Assembly (NCBI RefSeq): GCF_004297125.1
Contig: NZ_SCVD01000040.1
Location: forward strand, 62,001 to 126,000
DNA length: 64,000 nucleotides
Direction: 5' to 3'
Source: Phenylobacterium sp.
Lineage (GTDB): Bacteria > Pseudomonadota > Alphaproteobacteria > Caulobacterales > Caulobacteraceae
Positions 48,662 to 57,934 of the stretch are shown in pieces (positions within the stretch are counted from its first letter, which is position 1; the number at the start of each line of letters is the position of its first letter). The translations under genes and the position numbers were made by a program. Under the pieces are notes generated by a model. That model worked only from the letters and a program-made list of their open reading frames with translations, was not told the DNA's origin and searched no databases.

Positions 48662-49267
48662 GTGTCGCCGAAGGCTGTCCTCTGGGACTTCGGCAATGTC
48701 ATCGTGCGCTGGAACCCGCGCACGCTCTATCAGAAGATCTTTCCTGATCCGGTCGAGTGCGACCGGTTCCTATCCGACGTGTGCACGCTCGAGTGGCACA
48801 CGCCGACGGATTGTGGCGTCACCTTCGCCGAGAATTGCGCCGCGCTGAGCGCCCGGCATCCGCAGCACGAGGCCGAGATCTGGGCCTGGCATCGGCGGTG
48901 GGACGAGATGTTCTCCGGTCCGATCGAAGAGACGGAAGCCGCCATCGAGGCCCTGCACGCCCGTGGCGTCCCGCAGTACGGCCTCTCCAACATCAGCCAT
49001 GAAACGGTGGAGTCCACCCTGGCGATGAGCCCGGTGTTCGGGCGGCTGGCGGGCTTCGTCGCCTCGGGCCGCGAGGGCGTGATGAAGCCCGACCCGGCGA
49101 TCTACCGGCTGGTCTGCGAGCGCTTCGGCCTGGCGCCGGCCGACATCCTGTTCGTCGATGACAGCGCGAGGAACATCGCGACCGCCCGGGACCTGGGTTT
49201 CGACGTCCACCACTTCACGGATCCGGCGGCGCTGCGCCCCGCCCTGGAAGCGCGCGACCTCATTTGA
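48662..49267 (+). CDS. HAD-family hydrolase (haloacid dehalogenase-like)
   Basis: AVLWDFGNVIVRWNPRTLY, LSNIS, MKPDPAIY, DILFVDDSARNIATARDLGF; GTG start. Confidence 0.9.
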   Translation: MSPKAVLWDFGNVIVRWNPRTLYQKIFPDPVECDRFLSDVCTLEWHTPTDCGVTFAENCAALSARHPQHEAEIWAWHRRWDEMFSGPIEETEAAIEALHARGVPQYGLSNISHETVESTLAMSPVFGRLAGFVASGREGVMKPDPAIYRLVCERFGLAPADILFVDDSARNIATARDLGFDVHHFTDPAALRPALEARDLI

Positions 49268-49310
49268 GGCGGCTGCGTCCGCGGACCTTATCCTTACGTA
49301 CCGGTTAAGC

Positions 49311-49328
49311 TTGGCACGCGCGATGCAT
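49311..49328 (+). promoter_or_regulatory. Sigma-54 (-24/-12) promoter
   Basis: TTGGCACGCGCGATGCAT, GG-N10-GC spacing, against the consensus TTGGCACG-N4-TTGCAT. Confidence 0.65.
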
Positions 49329-49414
49329 GTGTCCGGAAGCCGTCCCTGGCGGCTGTTTCAAATCGGTACGGGCTCCGCCGTGGGGTCTGTCACATAGAAC
49401 GGACACCCACCACG

Positions 49415-50074
49415 ATGCGTAATCGTAACCCCCTTCGCGCCCTGTTCGCCACCGCCGCTGCGACCGCCGTCCTGGCCGCCGCCGGCTCCGCCTCGGCGCT
49501 CACCATGACCATCTACAACACCGACGGGCCGCTCCCGGCCGGTCAGACGATGATCGAGGACTTCGACAGCATCCACGCCAGCGGCGATTTCACCTTCACG
49601 GGTGACTCGAACACCTTCGTGCGCAGCGGCCTGCTGGGTCTGGACCCGAACGTCTCCGCCCCGCCGCCCGGCGACACGACCAACTACCTGACCGTCGTCA
49701 CCAACGGCACCGCCACCCTGACCTCCGCCAAGGGCCTGAATCAGTTCAGCTTCTACCTGGGTTCGCCGGACACCTTCAACTTCGTGACCTTCACGAAGAT
49801 GGGTGGCGGCACGATCACCCTGCAAGGCGCCGAGATCTGGGGCGCGGCCACGGGTGACAACGGCAACCAGGGCTGGGGCCGCCGCGTCAGCTACAACTTC
49901 GATGGAGAAGCCGTCAGCAAGATCGAGTTCAGCTCCACGGGCAACTCGTTCGAGTTCGACAGCCTGGCCGGCACGGCCGTACCGGAACCGGCCACCTGGG
50001 CGATGATGATCATGGGCTTCGGCACGGCCGGCTCCATGCTCCGCCGCCGCCGCACCGCGTCTACGTTCGCCTAG
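49415..50074 (+). CDS. PEPxxWA-CTERM sorting-domain exported protein
   Basis: Signal peptide and C-terminal AVPEPATWAMMIMGFGTAGSMLRRRR. Confidence 0.9.
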   Translation: MRNRNPLRALFATAAATAVLAAAGSASALTMTIYNTDGPLPAGQTMIEDFDSIHASGDFTFTGDSNTFVRSGLLGLDPNVSAPPPGDTTNYLTVVTNGTATLTSAKGLNQFSFYLGSPDTFNFVTFTKMGGGTITLQGAEIWGAATGDNGNQGWGRRVSYNFDGEAVSKIEFSSTGNSFEFDSLAGTAVPEPATWAMMIMGFGTAGSMLRRRRTASTFA

Positions 50075-50104
50075 CCCTCTCTCCACTCGGCGAACGAACT
50101 GAGA

Positions 50105-50142
50105 GCCCCCTGCCTTTCGCCAGGCAGGGGGCTTGTCTCGTT
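50105..50142 (+). terminator. Intrinsic terminator between the PEPxxWA-CTERM gene and folE
   Basis: GCCCCCTGCCT TTCGCC AGGCAGGGGGC TTGTCTCGTT, 11-bp perfect stem. Confidence 0.8.
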
Positions 50143-50151
50143 CTGGCGCAG

Positions 50152-50742
50152 CTAGTCGCCGTTGCGGACCAGGTCGAAGAACTCCTGGCGCGTGCGCGGG
50201 TCGTCGCGGACCTCGCCCAGCAGGTGGCTGGTCGTCAGGCGCGAGCCGGGTGTGTTCACGCCTCGCATCGTCATGCAGCTGTGCTCGGAGACGATGACCA
50301 CGCCCACGCCCTTGGGCTGGAGGATGTCCTGGATCGCCTCGGCGATCTCCGCGGTCAGCTTCTCCTGGATCTGCAGGCGGCGCGCGAAGCCGTGGACCAC
50401 GCGGGCCAGCTTCGAGATTCCCACCACCCGGTCGTTCGGCAGGTAGCCCACGTGGGCCTTGCCGAGGAACGGCAGCATGTGGTGCTCGCAGAAGCTGACC
50501 ACCCGGATATCGCGCAGCAGGACCAGCTCGTCGTAGCCGCCCACCTCCTCGAAAGTGCGGGCCAGATAGTCCCGGGGGTCGGACTCGTAGCCGGCGAACA
50601 GCTCGCGATAGGCCTTCACCACCCGACGCGGGGTGTCGAGCAGCCCCTCCCGGTCAGGGTCGTCGCCGGCCCACTCGATCAGCGTGCGGACGGCCGCCTG
50701 AGCCTCCGCTTCGGTGGGTTTCCTGTGGGTTTCGTCAGCCAT
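50152..50742 (-). CDS. folE: GTP cyclohydrolase I
   Basis: FCEHHMLPFLGKAHVGYLPNDRVVGISKLARVV, RLQIQEKLTAEIAEAI, MRGV. Confidence 0.96.
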   Translation of the reverse strand: MADETHRKPTEAEAQAAVRTLIEWAGDDPDREGLLDTPRRVVKAYRELFAGYESDPRDYLARTFEEVGGYDELVLLRDIRVVSFCEHHMLPFLGKAHVGYLPNDRVVGISKLARVVHGFARRLQIQEKLTAEIAEAIQDILQPKGVGVVIVSEHSCMTMRGVNTPGSRLTTSHLLGEVRDDPRTRQEFFDLVRNGD

Positions 50743-50871
50743 GTCGCCTCCGCGTCCACCGGCCTCAACGGATGGGGCGCGGCGGAGGTTCAGAGGCGCG
50801 TGACAGGGCGGCTGCGGAACACTAGGTTCCGCCGCTTTCCGCACCTCCGCATCTAGCTTAAAGGCTTGGCC

Positions 50872-51141
50872 ATGGCCGACGACGCTTCCGCCCACCCCGA
50901 CGTCCTGAACGCAACCGCCCAGGGCCAGCTCAAGAGCATCATCGAGCGCATCGAACGCCTCGAGCAGGAGAAGTCCGAGATCTCCGAGCAGATCAAGGAA
51001 GTGAAGGCCGAGGCCAAGGGCAACGGGTTCGACGTCAAGATCATCAACAAGGTGATCCGCATCCGGAAGCAGGACCGCGCCAAGCGCCAGGAGGAAGAGG
51101 CCATCCTCGACCTCTATCTCTCGGCGATCGGAGAGATTTGA
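50872..51141 (+). CDS. gapR: DUF2312 protein, GapR-type nucleoid-associated protein
   Basis: QLKSIIERIERLEQEKSEISEQIKEVKAEAKGNGFDVKIINKVIRIRKQDRAKRQEEEAILDLYLSAIG. Confidence 0.93.
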   Translation: MADDASAHPDVLNATAQGQLKSIIERIERLEQEKSEISEQIKEVKAEAKGNGFDVKIINKVIRIRKQDRAKRQEEEAILDLYLSAIGEI

Positions 51142-51461
51142 GGCGCAAGGCGCCCGTTTCGCCCCACGAGGCCAGGAAGGCGGCCGCCAAGCGCGCCGCC
51201 CTCAACGCGCTGAAGCGCGCCCGGCGCACGGCCGACAAGGCCGGGGTCGAACTCTCCGACTGGGAGGGTGAATTCCTCACCGAGGTCGCCGACCGGGTGA
51301 AGACCTACGGTCGCGCGTTCGGCGACCCCGAGAAGGGGGCGCCGGGCGAGGCCCTCTCCGTGCTGCAGACCGTCAAGCTCAAGGAGATCGCCGCCAAGGC
51401 CAAGGGCGAGAAGAAGGAACTCAAGCGACGGCCCTTTCGGCGACGGAAGGCGGACGACTAG
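51138..51461 (+). CDS. Basic hypothetical protein, translationally coupled to gapR
   Basis: TTG start overlapping the gapR TGA; RRKAPVSPHEARKAAAKRAALNALKRARRTADKAGVELSDWEGEFLTEVADRVKTYGRAF. Confidence 0.7.
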   Translation: MRRKAPVSPHEARKAAAKRAALNALKRARRTADKAGVELSDWEGEFLTEVADRVKTYGRAFGDPEKGAPGEALSVLQTVKLKEIAAKAKGEKKELKRRPFRRRKADD

Positions 51462-51529
51462 GGCGCGTTACCCCCGATTCACCATCCGTCTTCACGTTAT
51501 TTTGGCCCTGATCGGGTCTAGTCGTCCTC

Positions 51530-52363
51530 GTGTCTGGATCTCGTCCTTTCCGAGCGGCCATTGGGGCCAGGGCTGCGCTGATCGGCGGGCTGCTGAGCGT
51601 GCTCGCCAGCGGGGCGTCGGCCCAGGCGATCACCGAGGCCAGATTCTCCACCATCATGGACACGGTGTTCGGCCAGGGCGCCTGGCGCATGACCGGCGGC
51701 TACCGCACGCCCGAGCGCGAGGACCAGTTGCGCGCCCAAGGCGCGATGACGGTGCGGCCCGGCGGCTTGTCGCGGCACTCGCTGGGTCGGCCCGGCGCGC
51801 CGGGCGCCTACGACCTCGTGGTCGACGGGATGAGCCCGAGCGAGGCGGCGAACCGCCTCCGCAACGCCGGCGCGCCGTTCGCCAGATACCAGCCGAAGGG
51901 CGCGCACGGCACCCAGGGCCCGCACCTGCATCTCGAACCCTATGGTTTCGGCCCTCCCGCGGGCAGCGGGCCGCGGTTCCAGGTGGCGTCGTTGGACCTC
52001 CCCAAGACGAAGGTGGAAGGCGGCCGTGCGCGGGCGATGACGATCGCCATGCCGGGGCCAAGCCCGCACGACGTCACGGCCGACAGCGCCGAGCTGGGAC
52101 GTCTGCGCGCGAAGGCGGGGCAGGGCCACGCCTGGTCGCAACTGGAACTCGGCCGCATCTACGCCCTGGGCTACCTCGCGCCGCGCGATTTCGCCGAGGC
52201 GCAGTCCTGGCTGGCGGCGGCGGTCGACAACCCTCGCGCAGACCCCGAAGTCCGCGCCTCGGCCGCGGCGGGGCTCTCGGAAGTGACGGCCCTGCTTGAG
52301 GCGGAGCGGGCGCAGCAGCCGGCGCGGTACGCCAGGCTCAAGACGGGCGCCGCCGACCAGTAG
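51530..52363 (+). CDS. Exported M15/VanY-like peptidase-fold domain plus SEL1-like repeat
   Basis: Signal peptide; WRMTGGYRTPEREDQLRAQG...GGLSRHSLGR...GAYDLVVDG...GTQGPHLHLEP; C-terminal AWSQLELGRIYALGYLAPRDFAEAQSWLAAAVDN. Confidence 0.65.
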   Translation: MSGSRPFRAAIGARAALIGGLLSVLASGASAQAITEARFSTIMDTVFGQGAWRMTGGYRTPEREDQLRAQGAMTVRPGGLSRHSLGRPGAPGAYDLVVDGMSPSEAANRLRNAGAPFARYQPKGAHGTQGPHLHLEPYGFGPPAGSGPRFQVASLDLPKTKVEGGRARAMTIAMPGPSPHDVTADSAELGRLRAKAGQGHAWSQLELGRIYALGYLAPRDFAEAQSWLAAAVDNPRADPEVRASAAAGLSEVTALLEAERAQQPARYARLKTGAADQ

Positions 52364-52428
52364 CCAGAGCTGGCGGAAGCCAGATGACACCTCGGCTTTA
52401 ACGGCTAATCTCTGAGCCGAGCGGGGAG

Positions 52429-54123
52429 ATGGCGATGAGACAGGCGAGCCGGCGGGCATTCCTAGGCGCCGCGGGCGCGGCGTGGTCTGGGGGCGCGATG
52501 GCGGCTCTCGCGCCGGAAGAGCCCGACCTCGTGGTCTTCAACGCCAACGTCCACACGGTCGACCCGGCGCGACCGCGGGCCGAGGCGTTCGCGGTCCGGG
52601 GCGACCGGTTCGTGGCGGTGGGCTCCAACGACGACATCCGCTCGTTGATCGGCAAGCGCACCCAGACCTACGACGCGCGACGGATGACGATCACGCCGGG
52701 GTTCATCGACACCCACAACCACCCCGTAGGCGACGTCCTCTTGTACGAGGTGCTGGTCGGAAATCCGTTCGAGGTCGAGTTCGTCACCATCGACTCCATC
52801 GTGGAGAAGCTCGCGGCCAAGGCGCGGGCGTTGCCGCCGGACACCTGGGTCGCGGGCCACTTCTTCGACGACACCAAGGTGAAGGATAAGCGGCAGCTCA
52901 CCATGGCCGACCTCGATCGGGTCTCGAAGGCGCATCCGGTGGTCGTGAACCACCGCGGCGGTCACACCGCCTTCTACAACAGCCGCGCCTTCGCCCTGGC
53001 CGGAGTGACCAAGGCGACACCGAATCCGCCCGGCGGAACCTATGACCGCGACGCCGCCGGCGAGCTGACGGGCCGGGTCACCGACATGGCCATGGAGGTG
53101 TTCGACAGCGTCGGCCGCCGGGCCACGTTCTCCCCGGAGGAGACCGCGCGCCGCGCCCGCGACGGCCTGGCTCACATCTCGCGCGAGTTCGCACGTTACG
53201 GGCTGACCACCGTCCATCACCAGGGCGGAGACCTCGCCGCCCTGCAGGACGTCCGCGCCCGCGGCGACCTCAAGCACCGGGTCAGCTACGAGCCGATCGG
53301 GCCGGTGCTGGAGGCGATGATCCGCGCAGGCCTCAAGACCGGCTTCGGCGACGACTGGATCCGGCTGGGCGCCACCTTCGAGCACATGGTCGACGGCTCG
53401 TTTTCGGAGCGGACGCTGGCCATGAGCAGGCCGTTCCCGGGTCGGACGCCGCCCTACTACGGCAATCTGGTGGAGGACCAACCGACCCTGAACGCCTGGG
53501 TCGAGCGAGTTCACCGGGCTGGCATCGACGTGAACTGCCACGCCAACGGCGACGTGGCGATCGGCAACGCGCTGACGGCGATGGAGCGGGCGCAGAAGCT
53601 GTTCCCCCGGCCCGAGGCGCGGTTCAAGATCACCCACTGCACCCTGGTGAACCCGGACCTGGTGCGGCGGATCAAGGCGCTGGACGCCACGCCCGCCTGT
53701 TTCACGACCTATGCCTACTACAACACCGACAAGTTCGGTTTCTACGGCGAGGCGTTCATGGAGAACGCCATGGCGTTCCGCAGCTTCCTGGACGCCGGCG
53801 TCAACGTGGCCGCCGGGTCGGACTTCTACCCCGGGCCCTTCGCGCCGCTGATGGGCATCCAGGGGATGGTCACGCGCACCGGGTGGAACGGCGAGACCTG
53901 GGGCGCCAACCAGCGGATCACGGCCGCCGAGGCGCTGCGGGTGAACACCCACAACGGGGCCTACGCCAGCCGCGAGGAGGCCCTGAAAGGCTCCATCACG
54001 CCGGGCAAGCTGGCCGACTTCGTCGTGTTGGCCGACGACCTGCTGGCGGTCGCGCCCGAGAAGATCAAGGACATCCAGATCGTCCGCACCGTCACGGGCG
54101 GACGGACGATGTACCAGGCCTAG
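52429..54123 (+). CDS. Amidohydrolase family protein (YtcJ-like, TAT/secretory leader)
   Basis: MRQASRRAFLGAAGAAW; DLVVFNANVHTVDPARPRAEAFAVRGDRFVAVG, PGFIDTHNH, ITPGKLADFVVL. Confidence 0.9.
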   Translation: MAMRQASRRAFLGAAGAAWSGGAMAALAPEEPDLVVFNANVHTVDPARPRAEAFAVRGDRFVAVGSNDDIRSLIGKRTQTYDARRMTITPGFIDTHNHPVGDVLLYEVLVGNPFEVEFVTIDSIVEKLAAKARALPPDTWVAGHFFDDTKVKDKRQLTMADLDRVSKAHPVVVNHRGGHTAFYNSRAFALAGVTKATPNPPGGTYDRDAAGELTGRVTDMAMEVFDSVGRRATFSPEETARRARDGLAHISREFARYGLTTVHHQGGDLAALQDVRARGDLKHRVSYEPIGPVLEAMIRAGLKTGFGDDWIRLGATFEHMVDGSFSERTLAMSRPFPGRTPPYYGNLVEDQPTLNAWVERVHRAGIDVNCHANGDVAIGNALTAMERAQKLFPRPEARFKITHCTLVNPDLVRRIKALDATPACFTTYAYYNTDKFGFYGEAFMENAMAFRSFLDAGVNVAAGSDFYPGPFAPLMGIQGMVTRTGWNGETWGANQRITAAEALRVNTHNGAYASREEALKGSITPGKLADFVVLADDLLAVAPEKIKDIQIVRTVTGGRTMYQA

Positions 54124-55604
54124 GCGGCGACCTCTTCGGCCTCGGCCGCTTCGCCGGGGCCTTTCACCAGGCCCTCGAGGCCCTGTTCGCGGACCTTGCG
54201 ATAGAGCGTGGAGCGGCCGATGCCGAGGCGGCGGGCCACCTCGCTCATGTGGCCGGCGTAGACCTCGATGGCGAGCTGGATGAGGTCGCGTTCTATCTCC
54301 TCCAGCGTCCGCAGGTGGCCGCGGGCGTCCAGGATGCGCACCGGCTGTTCGGGGACGGGCGCTTCGCCCGACGTCACGACACCGGGCGCCGGCGCCGACG
54401 AAGAGGCGACATATTCCGGCGGCGGCGCGGCGATCCCCGAGATCGCGGGGAAGTCGTGCGGCTGCAGATAGGGCGCGTCGGCGAGCACGATGGCGCGGTA
54501 GACGGCGTTCTCCAGCTGGCGGACGTTGCCCGGCCAATCGAAGGCCGTGAGGCAGGCCAGCGTCTCCGGCGTGGCGCCCACCACGGACTTGCCCTCTTCC
54601 ACGTTGAAGCGGCGCACGAAGCAGTCGACCAGGGCGGCGACGTCCTCTTTGCGCTCGCGCAGGGCCGGCGCCTCGATCGGGAAGACGTTCAGGCGATAGA
54701 ACAGGTCTTCGCGGAACCGGCCCTCGGCGACCGCCTGGCTGAGGTCGCGGTTGGTGGCCGAGACGATACGGACATCCACCTTGATCGAGCGCTTGGCGCC
54801 GATCGGGTCGATCTCGCTCTCCTGCAGGGCGCGCAGCAGCTTGACCTGCACGTCCAGGGGAAGCTCGCCCACTTCGTCGAGGAACAGGGTGCCGCCGTTG
54901 GCTTCCTGGAACTTGCCCAGGTGCTTGTCGCTGGCGCCGGTGAAGCTGCCCTTCTCGTGGCCGAACAGGATGCTCTCGACCAGGTTCTCGGGGATGGCGC
55001 CGCAGTTCACGGCCACGAAGGGCTTGCCGGCGCGCTCGGACGAGCCATGCACGGCGCGCGCGATCACTTCCTTGCCGACGCCGCTTTCGCCGGTGATCAG
55101 GATCGGGATGGACGACTTGGCCGCCCGCTCGCCCATGCGCTTGACCATCAGCATGGCCGGCGAGCCGCCGATCAGGTCGTCGAAGGTGGTGCGGCCGGTG
55201 GCGTGCTTCTTCAGCCGGTCCACCTCGCTCTTCAGCGAGCCCATGCTCAGCGCGTTGCGGATGGACACGGTGATCCGTTCCGGGCTGGCGGGCTTCACGA
55301 AGAAGTCGCAGGCGCCGGACTGCATGGCCTGCACGACGGTGTCGATGCCGCCCGTGGCGGTCAGCACGATCACCGGCTGGTTGAAGGCGCGGGCGCGCAT
55401 CTCGACCAGGGTGTCCTGGCCCGAGATGCCGGGCATCACCAGGTCCAGCAGGACCACGTCGACGGCGGCGCCGGAGTTCAGGTGCTGGATCGCCTCGTCG
55501 CCGCTCTGGGCGTGGGCCACGGAGAATCCGTCGCGCTCCAGGACGGCCTGGATCAGACGGCGTTGCGTCGGGTCGTCGTCGACGACCAGGACCGTTTTGG
55601 CCAT
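54120..55604 (-). CDS. Sigma-54-dependent response regulator, NtrC family (TacA-like)
   Basis: Receiver [36 protein letters not shown]+ [21 protein letters not shown]-type [31 protein letters not shown]; Fis [26 protein letters not shown]. Confidence 0.93.
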   Translation of the reverse strand: MAKTVLVVDDDPTQRRLIQAVLERDGFSVAHAQSGDEAIQHLNSGAAVDVVLLDLVMPGISGQDTLVEMRARAFNQPVIVLTATGGIDTVVQAMQSGACDFFVKPASPERITVSIRNALSMGSLKSEVDRLKKHATGRTTFDDLIGGSPAMLMVKRMGERAAKSSIPILITGESGVGKEVIARAVHGSSERAGKPFVAVNCGAIPENLVESILFGHEKGSFTGASDKHLGKFQEANGGTLFLDEVGELPLDVQVKLLRALQESEIDPIGAKRSIKVDVRIVSATNRDLSQAVAEGRFREDLFYRLNVFPIEAPALRERKEDVAALVDCFVRRFNVEEGKSVVGATPETLACLTAFDWPGNVRQLENAVYRAIVLADAPYLQPHDFPAISGIAAPPPEYVASSSAPAPGVVTSGEAPVPEQPVRILDARGHLRTLEEIERDLIQLAIEVYAGHMSEVARRLGIGRSTLYRKVREQGLEGLVKGPGEAAEAEEVAA

Positions 55605-55710
55605 ATGAAAACACCCACCTAAACCGGACGCTCCTCCGTTCTGGACGAGGTCTCTTCTTGTCCCTGATTGGTACAGGGGAAGGGTAAAGGCGACGTTTCG
55701 GAGACCCGAA

Positions 55711-56325
55711 TCAGGGGTTAACGGCGATGGTTTCCTGCGGCCTGCGGTCGCGGACCGTGAACAGGGGCAGGAAGGCCTGCACCAGGGGGCCGATGGCGAA
55801 GGCGTAGAGCACGGTGCCCACGCCGACCGTCCCGCCAAGCAGCCAGCCGATCGCCAGGACGGACAGTTCGATGCCGGTGCGGACTCCGCGGATGGACCAG
55901 CCCGTGCGCCGATGGAGGCCGGTCATCAGGCCGTCCCGCGGGCCCGGCCCCAGCCCCGCGCCGATATACATGGCGCCCGCGATCCCGTTGACGACCACCG
56001 CCAGCGCGAGGCCGACGCCCCTGACCGCAAGGCCGCTCAACTCGGGGAGGACCAGCAGGGTGAGGTCCATCGCGGTCCCGATCACCAGGACATTGGCGAT
56101 CGTGCCCAGGCCTGGCTTCTGGCGCAGGGGGATCCACAGCAGCAGCACCACCGCGCCGACGATATTGACCAGCATGCCGATCGAGAGGCCCACATGCCCG
56201 GCCAGGCCCTGGTGGAACACGTCCCACGGGTCGAGGCCGAGGCCGGCGCGCACCATCAGGCCCATGGAGGCGCCATAGAGCGATAGGCCGAAGAGGAGCT
56301 GGATCAGACGGCGGGTCATCATCAT
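55711..56325 (-). CDS. YczE/YitT-type integral membrane protein
   Basis: FGLSLYGASMGLMVRAGLGLDPWDVFHQGLAGHVGLSIGMLVNIVG; GLGPGPRDGLMTGL. Confidence 0.85.
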   Translation of the reverse strand: MMMTRRLIQLLFGLSLYGASMGLMVRAGLGLDPWDVFHQGLAGHVGLSIGMLVNIVGAVVLLLWIPLRQKPGLGTIANVLVIGTAMDLTLLVLPELSGLAVRGVGLALAVVVNGIAGAMYIGAGLGPGPRDGLMTGLHRRTGWSIRGVRTGIELSVLAIGWLLGGTVGVGTVLYAFAIGPLVQAFLPLFTVRDRRPQETIAVNP

Positions 56326-56378
56326 GCCGATCCAGATCGTCGAAACTGGCCCTGGAAAACAGGTCCAGTTCTGCGAAG

Positions 56379-57830
56379 GTGGCTTCCATGAGCACTCGCC
56401 GCATCGGTCCAGCCTCCCTCACGCGCCTCCTCGGCGCGTGGCGAGGCGAGCGTACCGGACCCGCCTATCGCCAGTTGGCCGACGGCCTGCGCCTGCTGAT
56501 CCTCGACGGCCGGCTGCCGCTGGAGGTGGTGCTGCCGGGCGAGCGCGAACTGGCCCAGGCCCTGGAGGTCAGCCGCACCACCGTCACCGCCGCCCTGGGC
56601 CGGCTGCGCGACGACGGCTTCCTGGACCGTCGCCAGGGGGCAGGGGCGCGCACCCGGCTGCCGGCCGGGCCGGGCGAGCGGGGGGTGACGCCGCTCGTCG
56701 CCGGCGCTGCGGCGGAGGGGATGATCGACATGGCCTCGGCGGCGCCGCCCGCCGTCGAGGTCATGCACCAGGCCTATGCCGCGGCCCTCAGCGCGCTGCC
56801 CGCCCACCTGCCGGAACATGGCTACGCCCCGCTCGGGCTGACCGTGCTGCGCGAGACCATCGCCGCCCGCTACGCCCGCCGCGGCCTGCCGACCTCGCCG
56901 GACCAGATCATGGTCACGAACGGCGCACTGCACGCCCTGGCCCTGATGCTGCGGCTGACCTGCGGCCCGGGGGACCGGGTGGTGATCGACCATCCGACCT
57001 ATCCCCACGCCATCGACGCGATCCAGCGCGCTTCGCTCCGCCCGCTGCCGGTCGGGCTGCCGGGCGCGAGCTGGGACGTGGACGGCGTGGCGGCGGCGCT
57101 GCGCCAGAGCGGCCCGAGGCTGGCCTATTTCATCGCCGACTTTCACAACCCCACCGGCCGCTGGATGGGTCCGGAGGCGCGCGCCGCCATCGTCGAGGCC
57201 GCGTTGGGGGCCCGCACCACCGTGATCTTCGACGAGACGCTGCTGGACCTTTGGCTGGATGGCCCGATCCAGCCCTACGCCTTCGAAGAGCCGGACGTGG
57301 GGCTGGTGCGCCTGGGCTCCACCGGCAAGAGCTTCTGGGGCGGGCTGCGGTTGGGCTGGATCCGGGCCGACGTCCAGACGATCCAGGCGCTGTCGCTGCG
57401 CCGCTCCTCGCTGGATCTCGGCACGCCGGTGCTGGAGCAACTGGCCGCCGTCCACCTGCTGACCCACGAGGACGCGCCCCTGGACACCCGCCGGGCCCTG
57501 CTGCGCGGCCAGCGCGATCACCTGCTGGGCCTGGTACGCCAGGCGCTGCCGGACTGGAAGGTGGCCTCGCCGCCGGGCGGGTTGTCGCTGTGGGCCGAAC
57601 TGCCGGCGCCGGTCTCCACCGCCATGGCCGCCACGTCCGAGCGGTTCGGCGTCCGCCTGGCCGCGGGCCCCCGCTTCGGTGTCGACGGCGCCTTCGAGCG
57701 CTTCCTGCGCCTGCCATATACCCAGGCGCCCGAGGTGCTCACCGAGGTGGTCGGCCGCCTCGCCCAGGCCTATGCGCGGCTCCAGCCCGGCCAGGTGTCG
57801 GCGCGAAGCCAGATGGGCGCGGTAGTCTAG
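56379..57830 (+). CDS. MocR/PdxR-type GntR-HTH - aminotransferase fusion regulator
   Basis: YRQLADGLRLLILDGRLPLEVVLPGERELAQALEVSRTTVTAAL wHTH; HPTYPHAIDAIQ..DFHNPTGRWMG..STGKSFWGGLRLGWIR. Confidence 0.92.
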   Translation: MASMSTRRIGPASLTRLLGAWRGERTGPAYRQLADGLRLLILDGRLPLEVVLPGERELAQALEVSRTTVTAALGRLRDDGFLDRRQGAGARTRLPAGPGERGVTPLVAGAAAEGMIDMASAAPPAVEVMHQAYAAALSALPAHLPEHGYAPLGLTVLRETIAARYARRGLPTSPDQIMVTNGALHALALMLRLTCGPGDRVVIDHPTYPHAIDAIQRASLRPLPVGLPGASWDVDGVAAALRQSGPRLAYFIADFHNPTGRWMGPEARAAIVEAALGARTTVIFDETLLDLWLDGPIQPYAFEEPDVGLVRLGSTGKSFWGGLRLGWIRADVQTIQALSLRRSSLDLGTPVLEQLAAVHLLTHEDAPLDTRRALLRGQRDHLLGLVRQALPDWKVASPPGGLSLWAELPAPVSTAMAATSERFGVRLAAGPRFGVDGAFERFLRLPYTQAPEVLTEVVGRLAQAYARLQPGQVSARSQMGAVV

Positions 57831-57934
57831 GCTGCGGCCCGCGTTCCGCTGCGGCACGCTTGCGGGATGAGGCAGCCGGGGCATAGTGCCGCCTGAACGC
57901 CGATCATTCGAGAAGTCGGCTGCTGGGAGGCGTC

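Noticed and set aside
52462-55614. 1050-aa minus-strand ORF spanning the amidohydrolase and the NtrC-type regulator
   Set aside because: Shadow frame; Arg/Gly/Pro-rich with no coherent domain
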